The notes under the pieces: generated by a model
The model's database searches: none
What the model saw: the letters and a program-made list of their open reading frames with translations, nothing else
What the model was told of the DNA's origin: nothing
Made by a program: the position numbers and the translations under genes
Part shown: positions 1 through 8,749 of the stretch, in pieces
How positions within the stretch are numbered: position 1 is the first letter of the stretch
How the letters are laid out: the number at the start of each line of letters is the position of its first letter
Assembly (NCBI GenBank): GCA_050633825.1
Contig: JBOEHG010000038.1
Coordinates: forward strand, 1-51,528
Length of the DNA: 51,528 bases
Reading direction: 5' to 3'
Origin: CANLBN01 sp050633825
GTDB taxonomy: Bacteria; Pseudomonadota; Gammaproteobacteria; Pseudomonadales; Cellvibrionaceae

Positions 1-23
1 CGTTCAAACTTTTCTTTCGCCAT
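1..23 (-). CDS. tuf: Elongation factor Tu, first 7 codons (runs off the left edge)
   Basis: Reading the minus strand from 23 gives MAKEKFE, the conserved EF-Tu amino terminus. A ribosome site AGGAG lies 8 bases upstream of the ATG. EF-Tu delivers aminoacyl-tRNA to the ribosome in the cytoplasm. The gene sits directly downstream of four tRNA genes in the order Thr-Tyr-Gly-Thr, the same order as the thrU-tyrU-glyT-thrT-tufB operon of E. coli, so it is probably co-transcribed with them. Only the start is in the window, so the identification rests on this short peptide plus the context. Confidence 0.9.
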
Positions 24-273
24 TGTAAGCGTCTCCTATGTTCATGTAGTGCGCTATTTATGCACTAGTCACGTTGAGTTATTGTTTGTTTACTTTGCTA
101 TTGCCTGAACCCACCTAAAAAAGGAAACCTCAAACAACCAACAAAACTGAAATACAAAAAAACACCCCAGCCATAAAGACTGAAATGTTTAACCTTTTAC
201 TTCTACCTTTTAGCACTGGTTAAGCAACAACAAATATAAGCGTACTAACCTTTACTGTCCGGACTTTACTATC

Positions 274-349
274 TGGAGCTCATGAGCAGATTTGAACTGC
301 CGACCTCACCCTTACCAAGGGTGTGCTCTACCAACTGAGCTACATGAGC
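274..349 (-). tRNA. thrT: tRNA-Thr (anticodon GGT)
   Basis: The minus strand folds as a 76-base cloverleaf with 7-bp acceptor arms GCTCATG and CATGAGC, an encoded CCA end, a standard TTCAAAT T-loop and anticodon loop TTGGTAA (anticodon GGT, threonine). It is the last tRNA before tuf, corresponding to thrT of E. coli. Confidence 0.97.
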
Positions 350-414
350 AATAAACCTCATTGTCCACAGTCGGCTAGAACCCCTATACCAACTAAACCA
401 ATAGCACTTCAATC

Positions 415-488
<74 letters not shown>

Positions 489-562
489 GGACATTTCTTC
501 CGGGCTATCTCTCTGACCGCAAACCGTTTTACGCCAAACAAAGTCTGCATAGTCATTCTGTT

Positions 563-646
563 TGGTGCAGGGGGGTGGATTCGAACCACCGAAGCTCGCG
601 CGTCAGATTTACAGTCTGATCCCTTTGGCCACTCGGGAACCCCTGC
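563..646 (-). tRNA. tyrU: tRNA-Tyr (anticodon GTA)
   Basis: This is an 84-base class II tRNA on the minus strand with a long variable arm. The acceptor arms are GCAGGGG and CCCCTGC, the anticodon stem-loop reads CAGACTGTAAATCTG (anticodon GTA), and the CCA end is encoded. It lies second in the tRNA-tuf operon. Confidence 0.97.
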
Positions 647-752
647 GCAAAGGCGGAGTATTCTCCGCCCATTAACAAGCCATGTCAACTATTTGTTTTA
701 TAAATCACAGACTTACAAACGATAGTTGAAAAATGGATTATCAACAGAAAAA

Positions 753-828
753 TGGAGCTGGCGAGAGGAGTCGAACCCCCGACCGGCTGATTACAAGTCA
801 GCTGCTCTACCAACTGAGCTACGCCAGC
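753..828 (-). tRNA. thrU: tRNA-Thr (anticodon TGT)
   Basis: This is a 76-base cloverleaf on the minus strand with acceptor arms GCTGGCG and CGCCAGC, an encoded CCA, and anticodon loop CTTGTAA (anticodon TGT). It is the first tRNA of the operon. Confidence 0.97.
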
Positions 829-889
829 AACTCACTATTTACAGAAAAACGCACTTATTAAAATAAGTCCTCTGCAAACTGGAGGCGCG

Positions 890-918
890 ATTCTAGAGAA
901 AGTTTTACGCGGACGCAA
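890..918 (-). promoter_or_regulatory. Sigma-70 promoter of the tRNA-tuf operon, GC-rich discriminator
   Basis: On the minus strand, TTGCGT (913-918) is separated by exactly 17 bases from TAGAAT (890-895, five of six matches to TATAAT). The next bases are CGCGCC, the GC-rich discriminator typical of stable-RNA promoters under stringent (ppGpp/DksA) control. Transcription would start near 883, giving a leader of about 55 bases before the first tRNA. The -35 box overlaps the 3' end of the SPOR gene. The -35 match is only moderate; spacing, discriminator and position are the stronger arguments. Confidence 0.6.
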
Positions 919-1609
919 CATCTGCGCACAAATTTTGCCGTTTTTGTAGGTAATCTTCTGAAGAAAGTAGCTCAGCCCAGCGTTCAGCGCTCAATTTTGC
1001 TGCTTCTCCCTGAGGAAGAAAGACCCAAATTTCTTTTTGCTCACGGGGAACATTGGTAATTTGCGGCTTATACCCCTGTTTTTTAATTCGCTCTTGCATC
1101 GCTTGGGCGCGATCTTGCTTGGAAAACATCCCTAGAGAGATGCCATTAGCCAAATTACCTGAAGGAATCACATAACTATCAATGCCACGACCCTGCAACT
1201 CACTCAAACGACGTAAAGCTTCTTTACGTGACACCTCTGGAGGCAAATGCAGCCAATAACCCGGCTCACTTGCCACCACTAGGTTTTTTATCTCAGCAAC
1301 AAGACCAAGCGCCACCAAACGCTCCGCAAAGTATTCCGCCTTCAACAGACGCTTAAAAGAACCCACCAATGTACACAATGGCTGAACAGGGGGCACTAAC
1401 TGCTTTTCTTTTGGCTTAACCCGAACAGAAGCAACGGACTGATTACGTGACTGCTCAGACAACAACACAACCGAAGGGGAACCAGAATTTACCAAAGCTG
1501 CAGCTTCCCTCGACGAACTTACCGATGAAGGCGCAACATTCGAAAACAATTGAAAGTAGATAAAAACCAATATATTCACGGCAACAAGACTTGCCACAAT
1601 CCAACGCAT
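905..1609 (-). CDS. SPOR-domain membrane protein
   Basis: This 234-residue protein has an N-terminal membrane segment (about residues 3-22), a Ser/Lys/Pro-rich linker to about residue 75, and a C-terminal region of about 140 residues. That region contains two SPOR-like beta-alpha units: one beginning near TLVGSFKRLLKAEYFAERL and one beginning near GISLGMFSKQDRAQAMQER. SPOR domains bind denuded septal peptidoglycan, so the protein is probably anchored in the inner membrane with its C-terminus in the periplasm. It starts 8 bases after coaX stops and is the last protein gene of the alr-birA-coaX run. In pseudomonads a SPOR-type protein occupies the same place between coaX and the tRNA-tuf operon. 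No enzymatic motif is seen. Confidence 0.8.
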   Translation of the reverse strand: MRWIVASLVAVNILVFIYFQLFSNVAPSSVSSSREAAALVNSGSPSVVLLSEQSRNQSVASVRVKPKEKQLVPPVQPLCTLVGSFKRLLKAEYFAERLVALGLVAEIKNLVVASEPGYWLHLPPEVSRKEALRRLSELQGRGIDSYVIPSGNLANGISLGMFSKQDRAQAMQERIKKQGYKPQITNVPREQKEIWVFLPQGEAAKLSAERWAELLSSEDYLQKRQNLCADVASA

Positions 1610-1617
1610 GCGATTAC

Positions 1618-2436
1618 CTAACCCTTTATCTTTGTATTATTGTGATTAACGGATAATGACAAACCATCGAGAACCAGCGCAGGACTATACATAATTTCTC
1701 GCACTTTTTTTACCTCTTCACGAGCCAACAGGCATTTTCTGAACATTTCGGCCAAAGCTGAACCCGCACCACCAGAAAAAACCACATCAGGAGGCCCCTC
1801 ACACTGAATACAGAGCTCATCAAGAGCGAGCAATAGCAAACCTAACTGCATGGAGTACAAGCCTGACAGAACAGCTGACTGGGTCGAAGAGCCAGCCCCA
1901 AGAGCGCCATCATAGCTAATTGCGACGTGCTTAACACGATGAACTTCACGAATCCCTGTTTGATCAAACAAAACATCATCCATCAATCCCAGACCAGGCG
2001 TAATATAACCACCGCGATGCTGCCCTGATAATAAGACCAGATCAACCGTCATTGCCGTCCCAGCATCAACAACCAAGCAGGCATTTTGGCAAGCCGAATA
2101 AGCGGCTAGCATTGCCACCCAGCGATCAACCCCCATCTGCGACACATCGCTATAACCGTTAAGAACACCCGCAGCTTCTCGCGACACCACCGCATAACAG
2201 GGCTCCAGCTGCCAAACCTTTATTGACCAATCAGAGAACGCTTGCCGCAATGCCGGCACAACACAAGCAACCCGAATCTCTACTGGAGAATCCACCAAAT
2301 CTTCAAAGATAGCATTATAATCATAGCCTTGCGCACTCACCGGCACACTCACAACATCACCTACAGCACCTACAGCACCGTCACGCAATCGCCACTTAAG
2401 GGAGGAGTTTCCCATGTCAACCTCAAGAATCATCAT
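1618..2436 (-). CDS. coaX: Type III pantothenate kinase
   Basis: This 272-residue enzyme phosphorylates pantothenate, the first step of coenzyme A synthesis. Type III kinases use the ASKHA fold. The motifs seen are DMGNSSLKWR near residue 7 (phosphate 1 loop), MGVDRW near 100, DAGTAMTVD near 125 (phosphate 2 loop) and GGYITPGL near 142. The length is normal for the family. Its start overlaps the end of birA by 14 bases, so the two are probably translationally coupled. The residues AVGAVGDV near position 20 come from a short GC repeat. Confidence 0.95.
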   Translation of the reverse strand: MMILEVDMGNSSLKWRLRDGAVGAVGDVVSVPVSAQGYDYNAIFEDLVDSPVEIRVACVVPALRQAFSDWSIKVWQLEPCYAVVSREAAGVLNGYSDVSQMGVDRWVAMLAAYSACQNACLVVDAGTAMTVDLVLLSGQHRGGYITPGLGLMDDVLFDQTGIREVHRVKHVAISYDGALGAGSSTQSAVLSGLYSMQLGLLLLALDELCIQCEGPPDVVFSGGAGSALAEMFRKCLLAREEVKKVREIMYSPALVLDGLSLSVNHNNTKIKG

Positions 2437-3403
2437 GCAGCCTTAGCGATAATTCACCCCCATAAACACGCTGCTCCTGCCCATCTACCGCCAGCAATAG
2501 AGCGCCATTATCAGCAACGCCACGGGAAATACCGACGACTTGCTTATCACCCGACATAACCTTTACCGGGCAATTTAGGTAGGCATCCAATCCGCGCCAC
2601 TCATCAACATAAACTGCAAACCCTGTCGATGAATAAGTCGCCAATAGCGGCACCAACTCATTCAGTAACGCCGCCGCAAGGCGATTACGAGAGATCACCG
2701 GCTTAAACTGAGAAAGGGCGGCCCAAGGTTGATCAATAGCACCACCCTCTGTGGACATATCAACATTAAGCCCTATACCCACAACAACATGGCAACGACC
2801 GGAGGGATCTCCAGTCATTTCCAACAAAATACCACCTAATTTTTTACCATCCAGCAAGATATCGTTGGGCCACTTCAACTTAACGGATTCAAACCCAAAC
2901 CCGATAAGCGTGCGAACAGTCGCAATACCAACCAACAAACTTAAGCCCTCAAGCGCTGCGGCACCACTTTCAAACTCCCACACTAGTGATAAATATAAAT
3001 TACAACCAAAAGGGCTAACCCACTGCCGGCCACGACGCCCGCGACCACCAGTTTGACGCTCCGCAAGGCACACATAACCCTTACCAACTTCAGCAAGAGA
3101 CAACCTTGACAATGCTCGCCCACTGGTCGAGTCAATATCAAAAGCAATATCCAGTGGTCTCAAATGACTAGCTACCGGTGCCGCCAACTCAGACTCGATA
3201 AGCTCACGATCTAACAATTCAATTCTTTTAGCCAGCCGATAACCCTTACCTTTAAGCGACTCCACAGACAAACCCAATTCTGATAGCTTTTGGAGCTGCT
3301 TCCACACAGCAGCCCTAGACACTTGAAGCTGCTGCCCAATTTCTTCACCCGAATGAAAAGAACCATCCGCCAACAAGCCAATCAGTCGCTCAAAACCAGC
3401 CAT
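2423..3403 (-). CDS. birA: Bifunctional biotin operon repressor / biotin-protein ligase BirA
   Basis: This is a 326-residue protein. Residues 1-65 form a winged helix (SGEEIGQQLQVSRAAVWKQL). The catalytic domain follows, with the biotin/ATP loop GRGRRGRQWVSP near 120 and KWPNDILLDGKKLGGIL near 178. A C-terminal SH3-like domain includes SRGVADNGALLL. It makes biotinyl-AMP, biotinylates the carboxyl carrier protein of acetyl-CoA carboxylase and, through the helix-turn-helix, can repress biotin genes. No bio operon is visible in the window, so its operators lie elsewhere. It begins 6 bases after the alr stop codon and overlaps coaX. Confidence 0.96.
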   Translation of the reverse strand: MAGFERLIGLLADGSFHSGEEIGQQLQVSRAAVWKQLQKLSELGLSVESLKGKGYRLAKRIELLDRELIESELAAPVASHLRPLDIAFDIDSTSGRALSRLSLAEVGKGYVCLAERQTGGRGRRGRQWVSPFGCNLYLSLVWEFESGAAALEGLSLLVGIATVRTLIGFGFESVKLKWPNDILLDGKKLGGILLEMTGDPSGRCHVVVGIGLNVDMSTEGGAIDQPWAALSQFKPVISRNRLAAALLNELVPLLATYSSTGFAVYVDEWRGLDAYLNCPVKVMSGDKQVVGISRGVADNGALLLAVDGQEQRVYGGELSLRLHDDS

Positions 3404-3409
3404 ACCGCC

Positions 3410-4525
3410 CTATACACCCTCAAAAGTTGAGACGTAATGCCGCTTATAGCGCGCACCTAGACTCGTTAAAATTTCATAACCAATCGTACGTGCACTTGCC
3501 GCAAGGGCATCTACCCCCTGCACATCATTTAACAATTCAACCGTATCCGGCAAAAAATCCAAATCAGTAATATCAAGGGCTAGCGAATCCATGGACACAC
3601 GACCCACAATAGGCACACGCTGCCCCCGGCAATAACCAAACCCTCTATTACTCAAACCCCTCAACAAGCCATCCGCATAACCACCGAAGACAACAGCAAT
3701 ACGACTTTCTCTCTGCACATGAAAACTGGCACCATAGCCAACAGACTCCGCTTTAGAGATAGTGCGAACCTGCATCACCGGTAGAACTAACTTCACAACC
3801 GAACGCATAGGATTCGACTCCAGCGGAACAGGGTTAACCCCGTAAAGCGCCGAACCGGGCCGCGCCAAATCAAAGTGAAAGTTAGACCCCAAAAATACAC
3901 CCGATGAATTAGCAAAACTACAAATAACATCAGGAAACACGGCCTTTATCTTAGAAACACACGAAGAAAACGCAGATAGCTGCTGCTGATTCAAGGGGTG
4001 AGCCGCCTCATCAGCACAGGCCAGATGACTCATCAAGTAACGGAGATTAAGAGAATCCAGCCCCTGGCTTTTTTCAAGCAAACCATTTAAGTCATGAGGA
4101 TCAAGCCCCAAACGATGCATACCTGTATCAACTTTCAAAACACAGGGGAGCCGTTGCTCAACACGCTGACAATAGGCAAGCCAAAGGCCCACATGACCGA
4201 CATCAAACAAAACAGGGATAAAACCGTATTTGAGCCACTCATCTCCACAACCATGAGATAAACCACCTAAAACAAATATCTCAGGCAAGCGCCCCACAAT
4301 CTCTCTAAGCTCAACGGCCTCTTGCAAAGTGGCTACAAAAAAATGCTGACACCCCGCTTTATTCAGGGCATCACCAACAGCGTGGACACCCAAGCCATAA
4401 GCATTCGCCTTCACAACAGCTGCGGACATGCCCGCAGGATTAGACAAGCGCAAACGATCGCTAATCAACTGCCAATTAGCAACGATAGCGTCTGTATTAA
4501 CTAATAACAATCCCGTGGGAGACAT
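3410..4525 (-). CDS. alr: Alanine racemase
   Basis: This 371-residue PLP enzyme interconverts L- and D-alanine for peptidoglycan. The PLP lysine is K39 in AVVKANAYGLG. The second catalytic base is the tyrosine of SVGYGASF in the C-terminal beta domain, and RPGSALYG is a further family motif. The length is standard and no signal peptide is seen, so it acts in the cytoplasm. It is the first gene of a tight minus-strand run alr-birA-coaX-SPOR, with the birA start 6 bases after its stop. In many pseudomonads alr lies elsewhere, so joining it to birA is mildly unusual. Confidence 0.95.
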   Translation of the reverse strand: MSPTGLLLVNTDAIVANWQLISDRLRLSNPAGMSAAVVKANAYGLGVHAVGDALNKAGCQHFFVATLQEAVELREIVGRLPEIFVLGGLSHGCGDEWLKYGFIPVLFDVGHVGLWLAYCQRVEQRLPCVLKVDTGMHRLGLDPHDLNGLLEKSQGLDSLNLRYLMSHLACADEAAHPLNQQQLSAFSSCVSKIKAVFPDVICSFANSSGVFLGSNFHFDLARPGSALYGVNPVPLESNPMRSVVKLVLPVMQVRTISKAESVGYGASFHVQRESRIAVVFGGYADGLLRGLSNRGFGYCRGQRVPIVGRVSMDSLALDITDLDFLPDTVELLNDVQGVDALAASARTIGYEILTSLGARYKRHYVSTFEGV

Positions 4526-4747
4526 AAGATAAATAGGTCCAACCCACTCAAGATGGGTAAACTTTCAGCAAAATAATATTCGTCTATACTTTTATCAATA
4601 CAGTTATTAATAGGATTCATATAGACATCAACGCCACATTATTCGGCAAGATTACCTATATTTCAATGACTTATACCGGCGCCTCTTACCACAATGAGCA
4701 AGAGGCCTTGTTAAAACATACAACAACAAAGCAGCAATAGGCGGACA

Positions 4748-5842
4748 ATGACAAACTCAAAGATAGCAATCAGCATTTTGCTGCTCATAATTGCCTGCCA
4801 AACCAATGCAAATCAAGCACGCAGAATAGCCATTGTTAGCAGTTATCATCCCGAGTTTCTCTGGACCAGCGAAACCAATCAGGGCGTCATTAATTCACTG
4901 CTAGAACAAGGCTACCTGAACAACCAAGAGGAAGCAGACAAATACACTCAAAACGACTATTTAGAAACTGACAAAGTAGTACTCAAAAAATGGTGGATGG
5001 ACAGCAAAAGAAAAAATACTCTTCCAGAGATACAGAGAGAAATTACACGTATTGTCAATGATCTCGAAGGGTTCGACCCAGACATTGTCTTAACTGGTGA
5101 CGACAATGCCACTAACTATATTGGCAATTATTATGTAGATTCGGAAACCCCCCTTGTTTTTTGGGGCGTCAATGGCAACCCCATGAAATACGGCTTACTC
5201 GACTCACTCATTGAGCCAGGAAGAAATGTCACCGGCGTGTACCAGGCAGGCTACATCAAAGAAAGCGTGTTATTTCTAAAATACCTATTACCTGAAATTA
5301 AAACCATGACCATCCTTGCTGATGAGTCAGTCACCAGCAGGGCAAAAGTAAAAAAAATAACTCGACTCAGCTATTCCGGAGAATTGCCCATACAAGTGGT
5401 TACAACTATCACATCAAACAACCTAGAGAGCTGGAAAGAACAAGCTCTGCATGCAGCATCTTATACCGATGCTTTTTATATGCTCAACCACAACACCCTC
5501 AAAGATAAAAATGGCAAACCTGTCAACAGTATGGAAATAGGCGCCTGGTATCTACGCAACATAAAAAAACCAGAAATTAGTGATGAAGAACACTTTATCA
5601 TTGAGGGCATGCTAGCAGCGGTCAGCGACTCTGGTGTACGCCAAGGATACCAAGCAATGAACATTGCCATAAGAATTATGAAAGGTGAAAAGCCGAGCAC
5701 AATCGCAGTAACAGCACCTAAATATGGAGACTACGTAGTCAACAAGGAACGAGCAAAAATGCTCGGCGTCTATGAAAAAATTAAAAACAGGGAAAAAATA
5801 GAATCATGGATAGATGAAGCGCTTGCACTAAAGAACAAGTAA
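4748..5842 (+). CDS. Periplasmic ABC-substrate-binding-like sensor protein (PF04392-type)
   Basis: This is a 364-residue protein. Residues 1-21 form a Sec signal peptide. The rest looks like the PF04392 family of uncharacterised ABC substrate-binding proteins, with motifs IAIVSSYHPEF, VFWGVNGNPMKYG and PGRNVTGVYQ. A ribosome site AGGCGG precedes the ATG. No permease or ATPase gene is nearby. Instead it is followed after 9 bases by a transmembrane GGDEF-EAL protein, so the likely role is to bind a ligand in the periplasm and modulate the partner's c-di-GMP output. That coupling is inferred. The ligand cannot be read from the sequence. Confidence 0.75.
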   Translation: MTNSKIAISILLLIIACQTNANQARRIAIVSSYHPEFLWTSETNQGVINSLLEQGYLNNQEEADKYTQNDYLETDKVVLKKWWMDSKRKNTLPEIQREITRIVNDLEGFDPDIVLTGDDNATNYIGNYYVDSETPLVFWGVNGNPMKYGLLDSLIEPGRNVTGVYQAGYIKESVLFLKYLLPEIKTMTILADESVTSRAKVKKITRLSYSGELPIQVVTTITSNNLESWKEQALHAASYTDAFYMLNHNTLKDKNGKPVNSMEIGAWYLRNIKKPEISDEEHFIIEGMLAAVSDSGVRQGYQAMNIAIRIMKGEKPSTIAVTAPKYGDYVVNKERAKMLGVYEKIKNREKIESWIDEALALKNK

Positions 5843-5851
5843 CTACTCTCT

Positions 5852-8272
5852 ATGCTTGGGATTTTTCGCAGATCTATTTCAACTCAGCTTATCTTAATTA
5901 TTGCAGGCGCAAGCATTGTTGCCGCTTTAACATCTACCGCCGGCCACTATATTTATACCGCAAAGATAATCGAAGACTCTATAGAGCAACAAATGAAATC
6001 TTCTTTGCGCTTAGCCACCGAGCACTTAGAAAAAAATTATTCCGAAGAACTTCGTTACGATCTCAACCTACTAAACCTATCAACAGAAATAAACAACCTG
6101 CTAGGAAGCAGAATTAACGATTACTTAATTCATCAACTTAATGTTGAAAAATTATTTTTATCTTTTTCAAAAAACAGAGAAGGACTCTACAAATCCATTC
6201 GACTTGTAGATAGCACAGGCAGTGAGCTTGCGATAATAACAAACAATAAAAGGGTGCGAAAGCATTCCACCGTTATCGCTGCTGACGAAACAGAATCTAG
6301 TGTATCCATTAGAGATTTATTTTTACGCTTAAAAAATAGAGAGCCGGGAACCATTTTTTTTGGTGACCCTGTATTCGAAGAAACAGAAAATTATTTTTTT
6401 GTTGGTATCGCCAAAGAAGATCCAGACATCGGCGGCTTTGGTGGAGCTGTTATCATCACCTTTACTCTTGATCAACATATCGAATACCTTAATAACTTTA
6501 AGGTATTTGGCAACTCCATTGTTTGGCTATTCACTCATGACGGCAGAACCATTTATTCTATTAACGAAGCATCAGCCATCGACCCCTACCCTTACCTTTA
6601 TGAAGGAGAAGAAAAGCCTGAAGAATTATCAATTTACGCATCCGAACAGCTAAATCGAGACTCCATTCAATATATAATTAAAACCGCAGTCGCATTATCG
6701 CCTGAAGCAAAAAGAGAACGACTTAAAAATCTTATCTCAATCACACTTCTGATTTTATCTACAATTATTTTTATTGGTTTTTTTATAGCATTTTTCATTT
6801 CAAAACGAATTGTTTCACCTATCGACCAACTAACAAGATTGAGTCAAAAAGTTGCCAAAGGTGACCTTAGCGTAAAAATGCCGGTACATGGTAGCGATGA
6901 ACTTGCAGACCTCAGCGAAGCATTTAATGTCATGACTCACACATTAGAGGAGCAGCGAGAAAAGCTCGAATCGATGGCAAACAATGATGTTTTAACTCAA
7001 CTTCCTAACCGCAGGCATTTTGAAAAATCCCTGAATTCATTCATTAAATCTTGCCAAAGAACGGAAACCTCCATTGCCCTTCTTTATATCGACCTAGATC
7101 AATTCAAAGATACCAACGATACTTTTGGCCACCCTATTGGAGACAAATTAATACAATATGTAGCCGGTCGTCTAACAAAAACCGTAAGAGAAACAGACCT
7201 TGTTGCTCGCCTAGGCGGCGATGAATTTGCTATTATTTTAAACCCCCATAAAACCAAGAGCGGCACTGAAAATGTTGCAAAGAAAATACTAGCAGAACTG
7301 AGCAAGCCTTTTGATATAGAAAGCAATCAAATATTTTCTGGCGGAAGCATTGGCATTGGTATATTTCCCGAACATGGAACAGACCCAACGACACTAGTAA
7401 AAAATACAGATGTTGCTATGTATAAGGCAAAAAGCAGTGGTAGAAACTGTTATCAATTTTACTCAAAAAGTTTGACTCAAGAGACGAATGACCGCGTCAT
7501 ATTAGGCACTCAAATTCGCAACGCTATTCAAAAAGATGAATTTTTACTCTACTACCAACCTAAAATAGATTTTTCTAGCAAAAAAACTGTAGGCGCTGAA
7601 GCCTTACTCCGCTGGAACAAGAACAATGAAATTTGCCTCCCCCAAAAAATCATTAATATCGCCGAGTCATCAGGATTTATTGAAAACATTGACACCTGGG
7701 TCATTAATTCTGCACTTGCACAAGTTCAGTTATGGAAGAAATCCAACATTCCACTTGTACCAATATCGATTAACATTTCCGGGAAGTTATTAGAAGATGA
7801 GAAAATAGTAAAAATACTAAGGTCTGCATTAAAAAAATATAGCGTCGACCCCAACTTAATTGAAATTGAAATAACAGAAAATCACTTAATTAGCAACCAT
7901 GAACAAACAAAAAAAGCATTGAAAATCATACATAATCTTGGCGTAAGAGTAGCAATAGATGATTTTGGTACTGGCTATTCATCACTTTCTTATTTAAAGG
8001 ATTTATTAGCTGATACATTAAAAATTGATAGAAAATTTGTTGTGAATGCGATGAAAAACTCTGCAGACAAAAAAATTGCGGCAGCCATTGTCAACCTAGC
8101 AAGATCATTGAACATGCACGTTGTAGTGGAAGGAATAGAAGACAAGGAACAAGAAAAATTCTTCGAAGGCTTAGGCGCACATAGCGCACAAGGTTACCTA
8201 TATGCCAAACCGATGAACAGAGAAGCATTTTCGTACTATCTTATAGAAGAAAAAAATAACCAGCCTCGTTAA
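5852..8272 (+). CDS. Membrane sensor with HAMP, GGDEF and EAL domains (c-di-GMP turnover)
   Basis: This is an 806-residue protein. TM1 covers about residues 12-34, a periplasmic sensor runs from 35 to about 290, TM2 covers about 294-318 and a HAMP domain 318-370. GGDEF is intact (GGDEF at 455-459) with a complete RxxD inhibitory site (RETD, 446-449). EAL is also intact (EAL at 583-585, ITEN near 674, DDFGTGYS at 703-710, KIDR near 724). By motif both cyclase and phosphodiesterase could be active, with product inhibition of the cyclase. The gene follows the binding-protein gene by 9 bases and is almost certainly co-transcribed with it. Both genes look more AT-rich than the flanking housekeeping genes. 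Confidence 0.92.
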   Translation: MLGIFRRSISTQLILIIAGASIVAALTSTAGHYIYTAKIIEDSIEQQMKSSLRLATEHLEKNYSEELRYDLNLLNLSTEINNLLGSRINDYLIHQLNVEKLFLSFSKNREGLYKSIRLVDSTGSELAIITNNKRVRKHSTVIAADETESSVSIRDLFLRLKNREPGTIFFGDPVFEETENYFFVGIAKEDPDIGGFGGAVIITFTLDQHIEYLNNFKVFGNSIVWLFTHDGRTIYSINEASAIDPYPYLYEGEEKPEELSIYASEQLNRDSIQYIIKTAVALSPEAKRERLKNLISITLLILSTIIFIGFFIAFFISKRIVSPIDQLTRLSQKVAKGDLSVKMPVHGSDELADLSEAFNVMTHTLEEQREKLESMANNDVLTQLPNRRHFEKSLNSFIKSCQRTETSIALLYIDLDQFKDTNDTFGHPIGDKLIQYVAGRLTKTVRETDLVARLGGDEFAIILNPHKTKSGTENVAKKILAELSKPFDIESNQIFSGGSIGIGIFPEHGTDPTTLVKNTDVAMYKAKSSGRNCYQFYSKSLTQETNDRVILGTQIRNAIQKDEFLLYYQPKIDFSSKKTVGAEALLRWNKNNEICLPQKIINIAESSGFIENIDTWVINSALAQVQLWKKSNIPLVPISINISGKLLEDEKIVKILRSALKKYSVDPNLIEIEITENHLISNHEQTKKALKIIHNLGVRVAIDDFGTGYSSLSYLKDLLADTLKIDRKFVVNAMKNSADKKIAAAIVNLARSLNMHVVVEGIEDKEQEKFFEGLGAHSAQGYLYAKPMNREAFSYYLIEEKNNQPR

Positions 8273-8290
8273 ACTTACAGAAGCCTTTAA

Positions 8291-8671
8291 TTACTCCTGT
8301 GACTTATGCGCTAACTGATGTGCATTCTGTTCCCAGTTTTGCCCATCGAACGGCACAACATCAATATTGTCAGGAAAAGGGTCTAAACAGCGGATATTAA
8401 CATCTACACCATCAGGATTAGATCGAGGAATATAAAAAGGTTTAATACCACACTCTTTGCAAAAATAGTGTTTAGCAATACGGCTATTAAACTGATAAAG
8501 ACTTAACAAGGCTTCGCCCGTCAGTAAAGTAAAACGACTTTTCGGAACGATAAGGTGAAGAAAACCAGTTTTCATACAAACCGAGCAGTTACAGTCTTCT
8601 ATTGTCAAGCGACCCGAGGCCTTTACTTCAAAAGTAACACCACCGCAGTGACAGGAGCCCTTGTACACCAT
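8291..8671 (-). CDS. GFA-family (CENP-V/Gfa) zinc protein
   Basis: About 126 residues from the ATG at 8671, which has GGAAG 8 bases upstream. A longer reading frame to 8749 has no comparable site and would begin directly against the preceding stop. Zinc ligands typical of the glutathione-dependent formaldehyde-activating fold are present: CHCGG near the start, CNCSVC, and CKECG with FYIPRSNP after it. Family members bind zinc, and some bind glutathione adducts; the actual substrate is usually unknown. It is the last gene downstream of the OmpA-like gene and converges on the GGDEF-EAL gene. Confidence 0.85.
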   Translation of the reverse strand: MVYKGSCHCGGVTFEVKASGRLTIEDCNCSVCMKTGFLHLIVPKSRFTLLTGEALLSLYQFNSRIAKHYFCKECGIKPFYIPRSNPDGVDVNIRCLDPFPDNIDVVPFDGQNWEQNAHQLAHKSQE

Positions 8672-8749
8672 ATCCTGACTTCCAATATATGATTTAAAAA
8701 AACAACTTAAAATAGTAGAGCGGGTTCCCAAGAACCCACCCCTATCCAT

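Noticed and set aside
2242..2559. Plus-strand frames opposite coaX, birA and nnr
   Set aside because: They mirror codon-biased genes on the other strand and have Pro/His/Gln-rich translations without domains or ribosome sites.
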